DNA of 20,984 bases from Hypsibius dujardini (Eukaryota > Tardigrada > Eutardigrada > Parachela > Hypsibiidae), in NCBI GenBank assembly GCA_001579985.1, contig LRSR01005966.1:1-20984 (forward strand). The letters run 5' to 3'. Positions 9,101 to 19,640 of this stretch are shown in pieces. Numbering within the stretch: the first letter of the stretch is position 1; the number at the start of each line of letters is the position of its first letter. The notes under the pieces are model-generated. The model saw only the letters and a list, made by a program, of their open reading frames with translations, did no database searches and was not told where the DNA came from. The position numbers and the translations under genes were made by a program.

Positions 9101-10319
9101 TTAAAAAACTGCAGACTAAACAAATCTAGATGGAGACTTGAAACAAAAATAAACAGTAAAAAAAGAAAGAAAATACGCGCATCCTTATGGTATTACTCAG
9201 CTCACCAGGGTTGTTCACAGCAGTATATCGTGTAGTAGTATCATACATCCGGCGATAAATGTCCTTGATGTCGGTCGTCTGTACCACGTCGGAAGCACAG
9301 TGTGCAAATTGAACCGACACATTTTCATACCTCCACAATAATTACCAGCCGTTCAAATGAAAATGGTGCGGTGTGATGCTTTAGTTAATAATACCGAAAC
9401 ATGCTGAAGGTCCACAAGGACACACTATGACAGACTCACGCTTCGGGCTTCCTTGACCATCTACGACCGCACAATATTTCCGAGTTCAATCCCATGCACC
9501 ACTCTTCTGATAAAACTTTCTCTGTAGCTAGTGTCTCCCTAATGAAGACGAAACTAGCCGAATTAAAAAGTTACGGCCATCTACCTCATGACGGTGGTTG
9601 TGACGGACCTCACTCTTCTGTAAGCTCTTTGACATAGTAAACTTGAACTACGCTGAAGAGATGGTGAACTAAGTACACGAAGAATTTTAATAACTGTTGA
9701 AAAAATCACTAAAACTCTTCTCAGCTAAAAATGTAAGTGGAAAAGTAACGGCCAATTGACAAACAAACAAAGATGAAACTAGATACAAGGTACTGTACCG
9801 CCACGATTATAACGGTCAGTTAAGCTCCGCCTCCATCACACTCGCCTATCATAAGTTGGGCACTCAGTGAACACACACAGGCCGAGTGCGCTGCCCGGGT
9901 GCAAAAACTGAACATTACAATTGCGGCAGTACAGTAATAGGAAGCTAAATTAAACTACTTATTTTTAATTACCAATTAAATTTAATCCCATAAAAGAGCG
10001 TCGACAAATGTAACATCTATTGCTTTCTATCGGCTCATCATCCTCGCCGTTTATTTATGTTCAGCCTACAAAATTATTAACGATTGCCTCTAATTTGTGT
10101 AGTGTGAAAGTTTAATAAACTCAAGCTTCCAACTCCAATAAAAATTAAGTTATTTTAAGTTTGAAGAAATCAGTCTTTCTTCATTTAATCTCATTCCCGG
10201 TCCCGGTTCTCAATCCCAGTTAAATTAGGTATGTAATTCAGATCAGAATGCACATGCACTTAATAAATTGAGAGGTGACTTTACTTACCAAAGATAATAG
10301 AGAGATACATCAGTCCAAC
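9101..10319. other. Intergenic stretch without a recognisable gene
   Basis: About 1.2 kb. A minus-strand frame at 9126-9338 carries a good donor-like GTGAGC after about 45 codons, but its translation resembles nothing I know and no matching acceptor or partner exon was found. AATAAA occurs on the + strand near 10112 and 10136. No tRNA-like fold or mobile-element end was seen. Confidence 0.45.
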
Positions 10320-12014
10320 ATGGAAGCAGCATCCGAATCTCCTCATGGCAATGAGAACCATGAGAACCGTCAAAAAGTAAAATGAGGATCACCAAAATAG
10401 TTTTAGTGTTATGTTCTGAATGCAACATCTGATTTGCTTATATTTCGCGAATTTTAAAGATCGATAGCATTATGTTTTACGAATTTAATAAGATATAGAT
10501 CTCTTTACATTAAATGTAGTCGTTCAGAGATGCAAAGGCATTTAACAATTCAGCGTGATATATTCTTCTTGCCAGGAACATCCCTCTGTTTATCATTTTC
10601 AACTAAAATGTATAAACAATGTATTGATTAATTTTTTAGTAAGTAGCATGAAGAAGAATCTCGATTGAAGTCGGCTGCAATATCGTCCTTAATAAATTGA
10701 GACTTCCAGCTGATTTTTTAATAATTTGAGACGTTATTTTATTATACTATTCATTTATTTCATATACGTTATCTTTACCCTCCCAGAATCCCGCTACGCT
10801 GGTCAAGTTCGTCGTGCTACTCGTCCTAAACTCCACTCTGTTCTGCGCAGTCATGTTCCATCAAAATTCGGACGTCGGAAAAATGCGTTTCATCCAAAAG
10901 AGCAGCACTCCCGGCCAGCATCGGAACAGCAACGTTCTCCTGCACCCGGAATGGAAAGAGTACGAATCATCTGCCTTTCCTCGCGGTAGTTCGTCGTTTG
11001 CCCCGTTTATCAATTGCAAGGGAGTGGGGCTATGCACCTCATCTAAAATATCTTCACCCATCAGTATTTACATAAGGAGGTGTCTTCCCGAGACAGACGG
11101 ACGGATGGACGGACAGTCAGAAGGACGGACAGACAGAAAGACAGACAGGCAGATAAACAGACGAACCGACAAACAGACTGGAGATTCGACGGACGGAAGG
11201 ACAAACACGCAGGTGAACAGACAGACAGACGAACGGACAGATGAAAGGGTGGGCGGGCGGACAGAATGACAGAGAGGCAAATAAGCAGACCGGCCGACGG
11301 CTAGATGGACGGAAGGACAAACACGCAGGTAAACAGGCAGATAGATGGATAGACGGGTGGGCTCATGGTCGGACGGACGGACGGGCAGACGACCGGAGTA
11401 ACGGACAGGCAAGCAGATGGATAGACGGACTGACAAACACGAACTCAGGCAATGGGTCAGACGGGCAGACGAATAGATTGATTGTAGGAGAGACCAAATA
11501 ATAGAGAGACGGATGCATTGGATGACCCGTTCTACAATCTCGGGTGTCAAAGCAAAAAAGTATAGATAGTGCAGAACGGGCAACACATACACACATCACA
11601 TAGAAAATTGTATATGAAAGCCACCGCCGAAGGACCAATGGCAATTTTGTGCCACGCGAACAATTTACTTTCAATGAAGAGCGGTTAACTCCACTCAACA
11701 GTTTTCCCACAGTGTGTGGTACAGCATGCGCTAAAAGATTGTTTTTCAAATCCATAATTCATCCACTCGACGGGGGGGGGGGAAATTTTAATTGGCATAA
11801 ATGTTTACCATTTTTAGTTTTGTTCCACATTTGGGCTTTGACAGAAACCTTTTCTTTCTCTTTTTTCGTTCACTCAGCTGGCAGCAAATTGTTGACGGGT
11901 GAGGCCCGAAGAAAGCAATTTTCCTGTCAATCATTTTGTTCCGACGGGCAACCCGCATCTTTTCATGAGTCTCTCACACGAAAATCAACAACTCTTGTTC
12001 GAATTTTGTATTAG
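10320..12014 (+). CDS. Tentative gene for a small single-pass membrane protein
   Basis: Exon 1 (10320-10376) encodes 19 residues, Glu/Asn/His-rich, and ends at donor GTAAAA. Exon 2 starts at 10787 after acceptor CCTCCCAG, in phase 0. It begins with a hydrophobic segment (residues about 23-43, LVKFVVLLVLNSTLFCAVMF), followed by a polar, Ser-rich stretch with two cysteines. A short cytoplasmic N-terminus, one membrane span and an outer stem is the layout of type II membrane proteins such as Golgi glycosyltransferases, but no catalytic domain is visible. Exon 2 may end at 11063 (phase 1), and a phase-compatible exon lies at 11878-12014 after a strong pyrimidine tract and CACTCAG, giving 156 residues. 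An earlier phase-1 donor at 10985 is also possible. No homology is recognised. Exons 1 and 2 are moderately believable; exon 3 is weak. Confidence 0.35.
11090..11505. repeat. Degenerate GACG/GACA tandem array
   Basis: A run of imperfect tetranucleotides (GACG, GACA, GATG, GGAC) on the + strand, C- and T-rich on the minus strand. It has a higher-order period: GACGGAAGGACAAACACGCA starts at 11192 and again at 11308, 116 bp apart. The open frames across it on both strands (Arg/Thr/Asp-rich on +, Ser/Val/Pro/Cys-rich on -) are products of the repeat, not genes. Confidence 0.8.
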
Positions 12015-12346
12015 GCGGAAATTGCTGGCACCCTCCGACGTTTAGCTTAATAACCTAACTTCCCGGTAAAGGGTCAGATAACAACAAAAACTGTGCAGTA
12101 TTCGCACCCGCACTTGCGTGAATTGTGCATGACGCGCTTCTGAATGCTCGATGAATACGAGCTAACTCTTTAGCGAAAGGTCCGTCTGGGTATTAAATTG
12201 CATCGGTGATGCAATTATGTACGTAGACTACATAAATAATATTCACATATTTATTATACTTTAACTACTGAACCTATAGATGTCAAAATCATTCCTTTGC
12301 TTAAAACAAACAAAAAACAATTTTACACCACAAAATGGTAATTTTC
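12015..12346 (-). other. Gap between converging genes; 3' untranslated region of the antiporter gene
   Basis: The minus-strand antiporter gene ends its coding region at 12347. The part from about 12230 to 12346 is its likely 3' untranslated region. A weak ATTAAA on the + strand (12192-12197) could serve the tentative + strand gene. Nothing else is recognised. Confidence 0.5.
12250..12255 (-). terminator. Polyadenylation signal AATAAA of the antiporter gene
   Basis: TTTATT on the + strand reads AATAAA on the minus strand, about 92 bp beyond the antiporter stop codon at 12347-12349, a normal position for a polyadenylation signal. Confidence 0.65.
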
Positions 12347-15300
12347 TCATAACTGTGATTTACTCCCGCGTCGATTGTCCAAGTTCTGTAGCTGTATAGA
12401 CACTCCAGATCGGCGTCGCATGTCGCGGTCATACTCGAAACTACCATTGACAATGCCGCCAATTTCCACTTGGCTACCGCCATTTTGGACCATTCCGTTG
12501 GTGTAGGGCGGGCTGGACGGCTCGTCGTCCTCTTCTTTAGCCGCCTTTTCCTCCATCGTCACCACCGGCAGCAGCGGCTCCTTGTCTAACAGCTTCGGAC
12601 CGGTTAACATCAACAGCACACCACCTATGGGCGCCATGAAAACGATCGCCAGAACCGCACAGTTCAGTGTCTGAAAATGGACAAGTGTTTAAGCGCGTGA
12701 CGCTTACACATTAACACATTGATATAGCAATAAATTTTTTAAAAGCAAAATTTCTAACAGTAAAACTTCTCAAAAAAAAATCCATATCGGAGGGACTTTG
12801 AGAGGGCCTTTTTATTAAATTAATAAAATAAACTAAAATTCGGCAAGTTTTATACTTTTAGAAAATCAAAATGAGAATTATTTCATTCGTTGTGCAGATT
12901 TTATTTGACGAGCTACATCATGCTATATTTATTAGGAGAAGTCTATTTTATAAAACAATTCTATACAAGAGGAAAGGCACTAAATATTATGTAAATTATT
13001 GGATTTGATTTGTTGAATTTAAGTTCTTACGTCGCGACCAAGTGTGATCATATCATCGCCCAGATTGTTCTTCATCGCAATGTCTAAGGCGTTCGATCCG
13101 ATGGCAGCTTGGATGGTGGCCTTGGGGAGGAAACCGAAGGCCAAGAAGAGATGTTCCCTCCACGTGAAGGCGCGGAAGCCCCAGGTGGCCGCCAGAGTAG
13201 CAAAGAATTGGAAAACGTGAGCGCTGATCAAGAGTCCAATGATAAGGCCTACAAGAACGGTCGATATGTTTAGAGGGATACTCTAAAAAACTTTCAATAT
13301 TTCATGGGGTCAAATTTGAAAGAAAAAATCACCAAATTCAGCTACAACGAATCCACGCATTTAATTATTATTTTACACCTGTTATACTTTTTTCATAAAT
13401 ACAAAATGTGTTTTTAATAATGATTTTTGTTTTAGCCTGAGTATCTTCTATCATTTTTAATATTAAGGCATATTTTATTCGAGCGTTTTTGTATCACTAA
13501 ACAAATAAACCAATTGACTGAAAAAACTTACTAAAATTGAAAGAAACAAAATCACCAAATCCAGTCAGAACGAATCCACAAATTTAATTTCCTATTTAAT
13601 ACTTGTTTTTTCATATCAATAAAATGTTTAATGTAAATATAAAATGTAAAATGAATAAATGTAAATACAACTAAAATTAATTATTGTTTTATTTTAGGTG
13701 CCTTCTATCTGCATAAATATTAAGACATATTTTATTGGCGGTATTATTTACTATAACAAAACGTAATAGAGTACACAGCGGTCCAGAGTTCTTTACTTGT
13801 TGGATTACAACATCTGCTTCTGAGCGAGCGAACCAAGATTTTTATATTGGACAAAAATAACAAATAGCAAGTAGGCAATGCTTGTCTATGGCAACCTATT
13901 CCGTTCAGGTTGTCAGCTGCTGTCCATAGTTCGCAATTTCCTTTGATGTTGTTGTAAAGACAGTCCGCGAAAATTCATGAAATGGAAACCCAAAGTTCAG
14001 CGAAACTTATTGTCGATCAATCTTTTGCTGAGTCTCTTAAGGCACATATCTCTAACAATGGTGCAATTTTTCAAAGGAATGCAACTTCAGCCATCGCTTA
14101 AGTGTATTGTCTGGGGTATACTCAAGTATTATCGTTTGTTGTTTGCTTACCCACGCGTTGCGGTCTTAGCGTACTGAAGTCGACGGCGGCCCCGATCAGT
14201 CCAAACAGCAAAGGCTGACAGATGACCCAACAGTAACGTAGGGCGGTAGAGATCTGAAAGACGCTGTTGGTGTAGCCTTTCCGCTTCCACCCGCGGACCG
14301 CCACCATGGGTGTGGTCAGAGCGCCCAGGGCTCCGGCACCGGAAAGGTTGGCGATCTTGGAGCCGAAAATGCAGAGAACTCCCGAGCAGAGAAGAAGGAT
14401 AAACCGAAAAATCGTCGCAGCATTCTGGAAAAAAAAACTTACCGAAAAGAGTTTACAGCCACCGATACACGCACAGACGATGGCTCAGACAAAGACACAG
14501 ACACAGTCACAGACCCAGACACAGACACAGACACAGACACAGACACAGACACAGACACAGTCACATACACAGACACAGACACAGACACAGACACAGACAC
14601 AGACACAGACACAGACAGATATGAACGTTCGACCCTCAATCCAATGTGTGCTCTAAACTAAACTTTGATCAGACATACATCGTCGCCACTTGGGAAGTAC
14701 ACCAAGATCCAGCCAACCAGGATACCGAAGCCAATTCCCACAACGATTTGAATGGGAGCGGCAGCAATGTTGAACGCAAGACTTCCTAAGAAAACAGAGT
14801 TTAAGACTATTCTCGCATGCTAAGGTTGGGTAATGATTCATTTGTTTACGAACCATTGGATAAGGCAATTCCCAATAGGATGCCGTTACCGCAGATTGCA
14901 ATGACGTCGCAAATGGTCGCCGCTGCAATGATCATAGACGGAAGACCCTTAACTGTGCCGAGTTTTTGTTCTTGAAAGACCAACATAATGGGCACAATGA
15001 CGGCCGGTGACACGGCACTTATAAGAAACCTGCAATCGAAGAAGCCCTCGTCATTGTCTACACAGGGATATGTATGAAAGGGAGTTCCAAAATGCGTCAT
15101 ATTTGGACTGGAATATCAGTATTAATTCTGCGAAATTTTACTAAATGAAATTGCATGGAATCATGAAACCTGTTATGCTTGGGGGCTAAGGGGTAGACGC
15201 AGGGCATGGGCGCCCCTGGGTAGCGCCATTTTGCCCCAAGCAAATGCCAGGCGGAATTTAATGGAATTCCACGGAATTGGATACTAACATAGTTGCGTTC

Positions 15301-17874
15301 AAAAAGGCGCCGACGAAAAAAAGGCTCGGGAATATCGGAAACAAGTTTCAAGCTTTTAAGATCGACCAACACTATTTGTTTAATTTTTTTAAAAACTAAA
15401 ACTGTGATACCTTTCAAAAACATTTAAATATGTTGTAAATATATTTGGCTAGTACGACAAAAAAACATAGAATAAATATATAACAAATATGATATTTTAT
15501 TATATACATGCAAGCTACGTAAGTAGGCATGCGCTTAAAGGCATAGGGTTAGTTACGATCAGTGGAACGGACCCAAGAGCCGCACTATGGAGCCACGGAA
15601 AGTCGAGCATGTAGACAGCGACGACGGTGATGAAGCCGGTGATCGCGAAGGTCGGCACGACTGCCAGACTCATGATGGCCCAGAAGCGCTTTTGCAGGGC
15701 CACCTGGTCGAGGCCCAGACCGGCCCTGGTTAGGATCACGGTCAAAGCAAGGTTTCTAAAAGAAATTTATATTTGCTCTATCAAATCGTCAATGTTAACA
15801 TCACAAACAATTGGGAATGCAAGAAATACCTTATGGAGCTACTCCATGTCTTGTCCACGTATTTTGTGAAGTCCAGGGGAGGCACATTTCTCATAAAACA
15901 TCCGACAATCAACATGCCTATATGAACAAGTAAAGCTTATTTATAATCAAAATTCCAAGTTTATATAAAAAAAAATTCTAAAATATTAAATTCAGATGTA
16001 AATGAACACATTTAGTCACATTGTATCATGCGTCAAAGTTTCTGATCATTGATATGTAGATGATGTGTATGAATATTTTGCTGTGATTGTTGACTCAATT
16101 ATATTTCAGTTACACTTAATCACCGAAATCAAATTAAATTCACCTTCTAGTTTTTTTCCTAACCTATGATGAGGATTGCACTCTCATTGCAGCCACTGGT
16201 CTTCTTCTCAAACACTTACAATGGGTTCAATTATTTCCATTATATGTAAACATATATATATTTACCCTCACTCAATACTTGCATTCCAACAAACTCAGCT
16301 AAGTTATAAACCTGTCCGCATCACTAATCATCATTATAAACCGCTTCGTATCCATTTCAAGCTTCACCTGCAAGTGTCATGTCCTTACACCAAACCTCAT
16401 CCATTACATCCATGTTGCCTATGCGTATCTCAGCGACTGCGACTATTTTTAGCCGCCTTCCAGGCACACTGAGATATGAGATGTTACAATTAATTAATTG
16501 TTTTTATTGAAAAAGATATAATTTTTAATTTCTAATCCGTTAAAAAAGAGTACTTTTTTGTGTCAAAAAAAACCAACGATATATACAATTATCTTGAGTC
16601 TCGTAACTGAAAGAAATTCAGTAGAAACCAACGGATCGAATTTTTTTCCAAAACATTGGGTTTTTAACGAAGGTAAAAAAGATGAATTTTAAACATTTCA
16701 CCTTTTAAAGAAAATAATTGTCTCATTTAGGGATGCGATTAAACAATAAAAAAATGAAATATCAAACTATTAAATCAAATCAAACCAAACTGGGCTCCGT
16801 TTGATTTGATTTTTTTTACTTAATTTCCTAATTTGCATTATTAATTTTTGTAAAAGCACTAAACAAACCAATTTCTGAACTTCTGTTTCAAAAAGATTAG
16901 TAGATAGGTTCAAGCTGTAACTGACGTTGTTGAATTGTTTTGATATGACAAACATTTGGCAGGGACAACAGCAGAAAAGGAAGATTTTGGTCAAACCTTA
17001 TGTTTGTTAAACATATTTTTTGTAGGATCATTAATTCAGAACAAAATAGCAAATTAAAATCAAACCAAACCAAACCAAACCAAATTAAATCAAAATCATA
17101 TCAAATCAAACGGATCTCCCTGTATATCGTCGCATCCCTAAAGTCCGAATTCTGAGAAGGTCGCCCCATTTTTTACTATACTTTTTTTTTTACTATTAAG
17201 CGGTAAAAACAAGGTATAAAAATTTCCCACTCACCCAGCAGCGGAGCCAGTTTGATCCGCTCCACCAGGTAGCCCAAAATCAACGCAAACAACACCACCA
17301 TATATAGGCCAAAAATATTCCCATGAGGCAGCATGTCCTTGGTCAAGACAGACCAGAAGGCCGCCCAAATGAAGAACGCCAGCATGGCCAAAGTCACTAG
17401 GCGTGCTGCGATCCCTGTTGGCGGCAGCATCATCTCATACCCGACCTGACGGAACCATCCAGCACTCGGTCCGGGTGCCGGATGGGAGCTCTTCATAACC
17501 GGCTGAAAGAGCCGCATCCACTTCCGCGTCAGACCGTTCCAGCAGCCAGAATACCATTTCCGTTGGCGTTGTTCGTTCCGCAGCCGGCACTGCTCGTGCT
17601 TGCAGGCGTAGTCGGTGCAGGGCGCTGCGGTCAGGGAGCGACGGTCGCTGACGTTGACCACCCGTTCGTTGGTCGTCGAGACCATGGAAGCCTGACTGGC
17701 GCTGGGTTCGAGGCGAGCCGGTTGACCCGGTCGATGTGGGGAGAAGGTTATCTTGTCGTGGTGGGGCATGGAAGAAACAGTAACGACGGATGTGACTGTG
17801 AGATGATGTTGAGGCTGAAACGGGACTGTCGGATTAGCTTTCCTCTCCTTGGGCAGGTAAATATTTGGAAGCAT
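12347..17874 (-). CDS. SLC9B-like (NHA): Sodium/proton antiporter of the SLC9B (NHA, CPA2) family
   Basis: Eight exons in transcript order: 17874-17235, 15917-15830, 15755-15573, 15029-14854, 14785-14679, 14424-14151, 13248-13031 and 12670-12347, giving 669 residues with all phases matching. Residues 1-150 are a long cytoplasmic region rich in Pro, Ser, His and Arg. Membrane helices start near 155 and 186. Family signatures are PLLGMLIVG (about 211-219), RAGLGLD (253-259), SAVSPAVIVP (308-317), QPLLFGLIGA before the seventh exon, and LPKATIQAAIG with conserved Lys532. The tail after about residue 590 is acidic, then Asn/Gly/Arg-rich. These proteins exchange Na+ or Li+ for H+ across plasma, vesicle or mitochondrial membranes. 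The paired-Asp ion site reads Cys344-Asp345. An in-frame TAA just upstream of the ATG supports this start. The seventh-exon acceptor at 13249 was preferred over one at the nearby TTTTTTAG because only the former keeps the phase set by donor GTAAGC and the family's spacing. Confidence 0.95.
13311..13750. repeat. Tandem duplication in antiporter intron 6
   Basis: Two diverged copies lie head to tail, about 13311-13490 and about 13536-13750. Shared anchors include ATCACCAAAT at 13328 and 13551, CGAATCCAC soon after each, and TATTAAGGCATATTTTATT at 13461 against TATTAAGACATATTTTATT at 13718. The offset grows from 223 to 257 bp because of indels. The intron (13249-14150) has no other recognisable content. 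Confidence 0.75.
14491..14622. repeat. ACAGAC hexamer microsatellite in antiporter intron 5
   Basis: About 20 near-perfect units of ACAGAC on the + strand (TCTGTG-type on the transcribed minus strand) with a few substitutions (AGTCAC, CATACAC). The array lies within the 254-bp intron between exons 5 and 6 and makes up about half of it. The Gln/Thr-rich and Ser/Val-rich open frames there are artefacts of the repeat. Confidence 0.9.
16738..17140. mobile_element. Second inverted-repeat (MITE-like) element in antiporter intron 1
   Basis: The left end TAGGGATGCGA (16738-16748) is mirrored by TCGCATCCCTA (17130-17140), a perfect 11-bp terminal inverted repeat; one more base pair can be added outward on each side. 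Subterminal regions share AAATCAAA/ATTTGATTT motifs in both orientations, including a small hairpin around CCGTTTGATTTGAT near 16798, and a CAAAC pentamer run near 17064. The end TAGGG fits the hAT YARNG consensus, but it is a different family from copies A-C. No clear 8-bp target duplication remains: GTCTCATT precedes it and GTCCGAAT starts two bases after it, an imperfect match. There is no coding capacity. Confidence 0.65.
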
Positions 17875-19324
17875 CTTTCCTTCTTAAGTAATATTTTAGA
17901 AATATTTCAGACCAAATTAGGATCAATGCATCATTTTAAAAAATCAAAAAAAAATTCACATCCTTCTTTTGTCCTGGAAAAATACAGACATATTTTTTAA
18001 GAGTCAATTTGGGAAAAATCATTAAAAACTCTCTCATTGAAAGAAATGTAGATAAATGGTCGAAATTGGCGTCGCTTAGCTCGAAACGACCATTCATTCG
18101 ATTCGTTGACCTTGCAGACTCTTCAGAAAGTTGAGGAAACGACTTAAATCGAGCAGTGAGGTCAGAGGTGCGTCCGGAAGTGATTGCCATGTACAACAGC
18201 CAGGTATGGCATACTTAACGTGTGCGTGCCGCCGCAAAATTACGCTTTGCCCTCAGAAATGACCGTCTCAATCGAGATTCATCACGTGTGTGAAAGTGAC
18301 CGCCACAAGTGTTCCGTCCTCAGACCATGCAATAAAAATTTAAGATGTACCTCAAGTTATCCTGCTTCCCTCTCAGTATTTCTTAAATTTAAATAAAAAG
18401 ACAATTAAGGTAAATAAACCATCGCGGAAACAAATATGGGGATTAACTGAAAAAAATTAATCAACATGTAAATTTGAAAAACTCAATTGTTAGGTTAAGC
18501 TAAATAAAATTAGCTAGTGGCGTTGGGAGAGACTGGAGGAACATTTCACGTTTATTCGATGCCCTGTTTATTCGATGCCACGTTTATTCGATGACTTACC
18601 TACTGTCCGTTTGGATGACCCTGTTCAAATATACACCAGAACTAAGGGAAAACCGCAAAAAGTCCTTTTCTCAGGGTTTTCCGCTTAAAAACCAGAAGCT
18701 TCACTTCGCTAGCCAAAAAAACTGAACAAATTGGTTCTCCAGTTTTCCAGTTGAAAGGGTTTCCGGACCTTTCTCTCGCTCTTTCTAATAATAATAACTG
18801 AAGACCTGGAAAAATGTGTGCAAACCACTTGCGGCAGGAAGCCCAGAAGAATAGTCTTCTGACACAAGCCCCGCCACTGCCGCTACTGTTATCTCCGTCA
18901 GAAATAATAATAATATCACAAAGAGAGGTAGAGAGACAGACAGGGTTTGCTGATGTCTATATTACTCCGAATATTCCCCCATCCATAGTCAGTGTTTTTT
19001 GGCCTGAACAATGGGCCTGGGCTATAGCGAGCGCCGCGGTGTAGTACGTATTGGTACAAGGTATTTACATGTGTCTGTGTCTGTGTTTCTTTCGGAGCGC
19101 GTGTTCTCTTCTCACCCTCGACGGTGGTTGGAGAGGTACGGTGTCGGCTCACGTTCTCGGCGTCTGCCGGACCTTTTACCGATGCGCGCGCGCGCGACGG
19201 AGAACCTCGCAAACAAAAGGAGAGAGTGTATGTGACAAAGGAGTGACTGACAGGTTGTCGCGTGGGTAATCGCTCAATTGTGATACCAATTTGGACACGC
19301 TTCGATTATCCTCACGATATTATT
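17875..19324. other. Region upstream of the antiporter gene
   Basis: No firm gene. Minus-strand frames at 17936-18196 and 18916-19212 lie in the position of 5' untranslated exons of the antiporter gene but show no recognised protein. The + strand frame at 18814-19044 is also unrecognised. The stretch 19010-19250 is CpG-rich, with a CGCGCGCGCG run near 19188, unlike the AT-rich surroundings, and may be a promoter or 5' exon for the antiporter gene, a + strand gene, or both. Confidence 0.4.
18548..18595. repeat. Three tandem copies of a 16-bp unit
   Basis: ACGTTTATTCGATGCC, CTGTTTATTCGATGCC and ACGTTTATTCGATGAC follow each other without gaps. The core TTTATTCGATG is invariant. It lies about 670 bp upstream of the antiporter start codon in transcript direction. 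Confidence 0.9.
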
Positions 19325-19348
19325 ATGGAATTGTTTGGGCAAGGACAG

Positions 19349-19640
19349 GTGAGACCAAGTTGTCCCTCACGGCGAAACTGCAGCTCATCACACAGACAAG
19401 TGACGAGTTACCTTTTCAGAAGGATAATTTGGTGATCAAATAAGAGATGAATATGACTAAGAGAGAAAGGTACCCGACACATGCCATGCGTTGTCTTATT
19501 TATTAGTTCAGAACATCCTCCGGCTGTAACACTGGAAGACAGAGGCTGAAACCTAGACAAACCGACAAACATACGGACAGATGCTGTATACATCGGACTG
19601 AGTGCTCGTGAGGTATGCTCCGTGTCCGTTACCCTAAAGC
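19349..19640. other. Non-coding stretch before the satellite block
   Basis: No gene, RNA or repeat is recognised. If the tiny exon at 19325-19348 is real, this would be the start of its intron. Confidence 0.4.

Noticed and set aside
9126-9338. Minus-strand open frame with a donor-like GTGAGC that could be an exon
   Set aside because: No recognisable family, no ATG with good context, no partner exon or polyadenylation signal on the minus strand nearby.
11068-11592. Cys/Ser/Pro/Val-rich 174-codon minus-strand frame
   Set aside because: It coincides with the degenerate tetranucleotide array, which lacks stop codons because of its composition.
13249-13281. Alternative acceptor TTTTTTAG for antiporter exon 7, adding about ten residues
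   Set aside because: It is in frame only with a donor at GTGGGT, four bases before the better GTAAGC donor, and makes the loop longer than in the family.
14306-14656. Gln/Thr-repeat open frame on the + strand and Ser/Val-repeat frame on the minus strand
   Set aside because: Both are translations of the ACAGAC microsatellite and of the antiporter exon read on the wrong strand.
15180-15260. GGGGCGCCC-containing, G-rich patch resembling a transposon end
   Set aside because: Only one end is visible; no matching inverted terminus or target duplication was found nearby.
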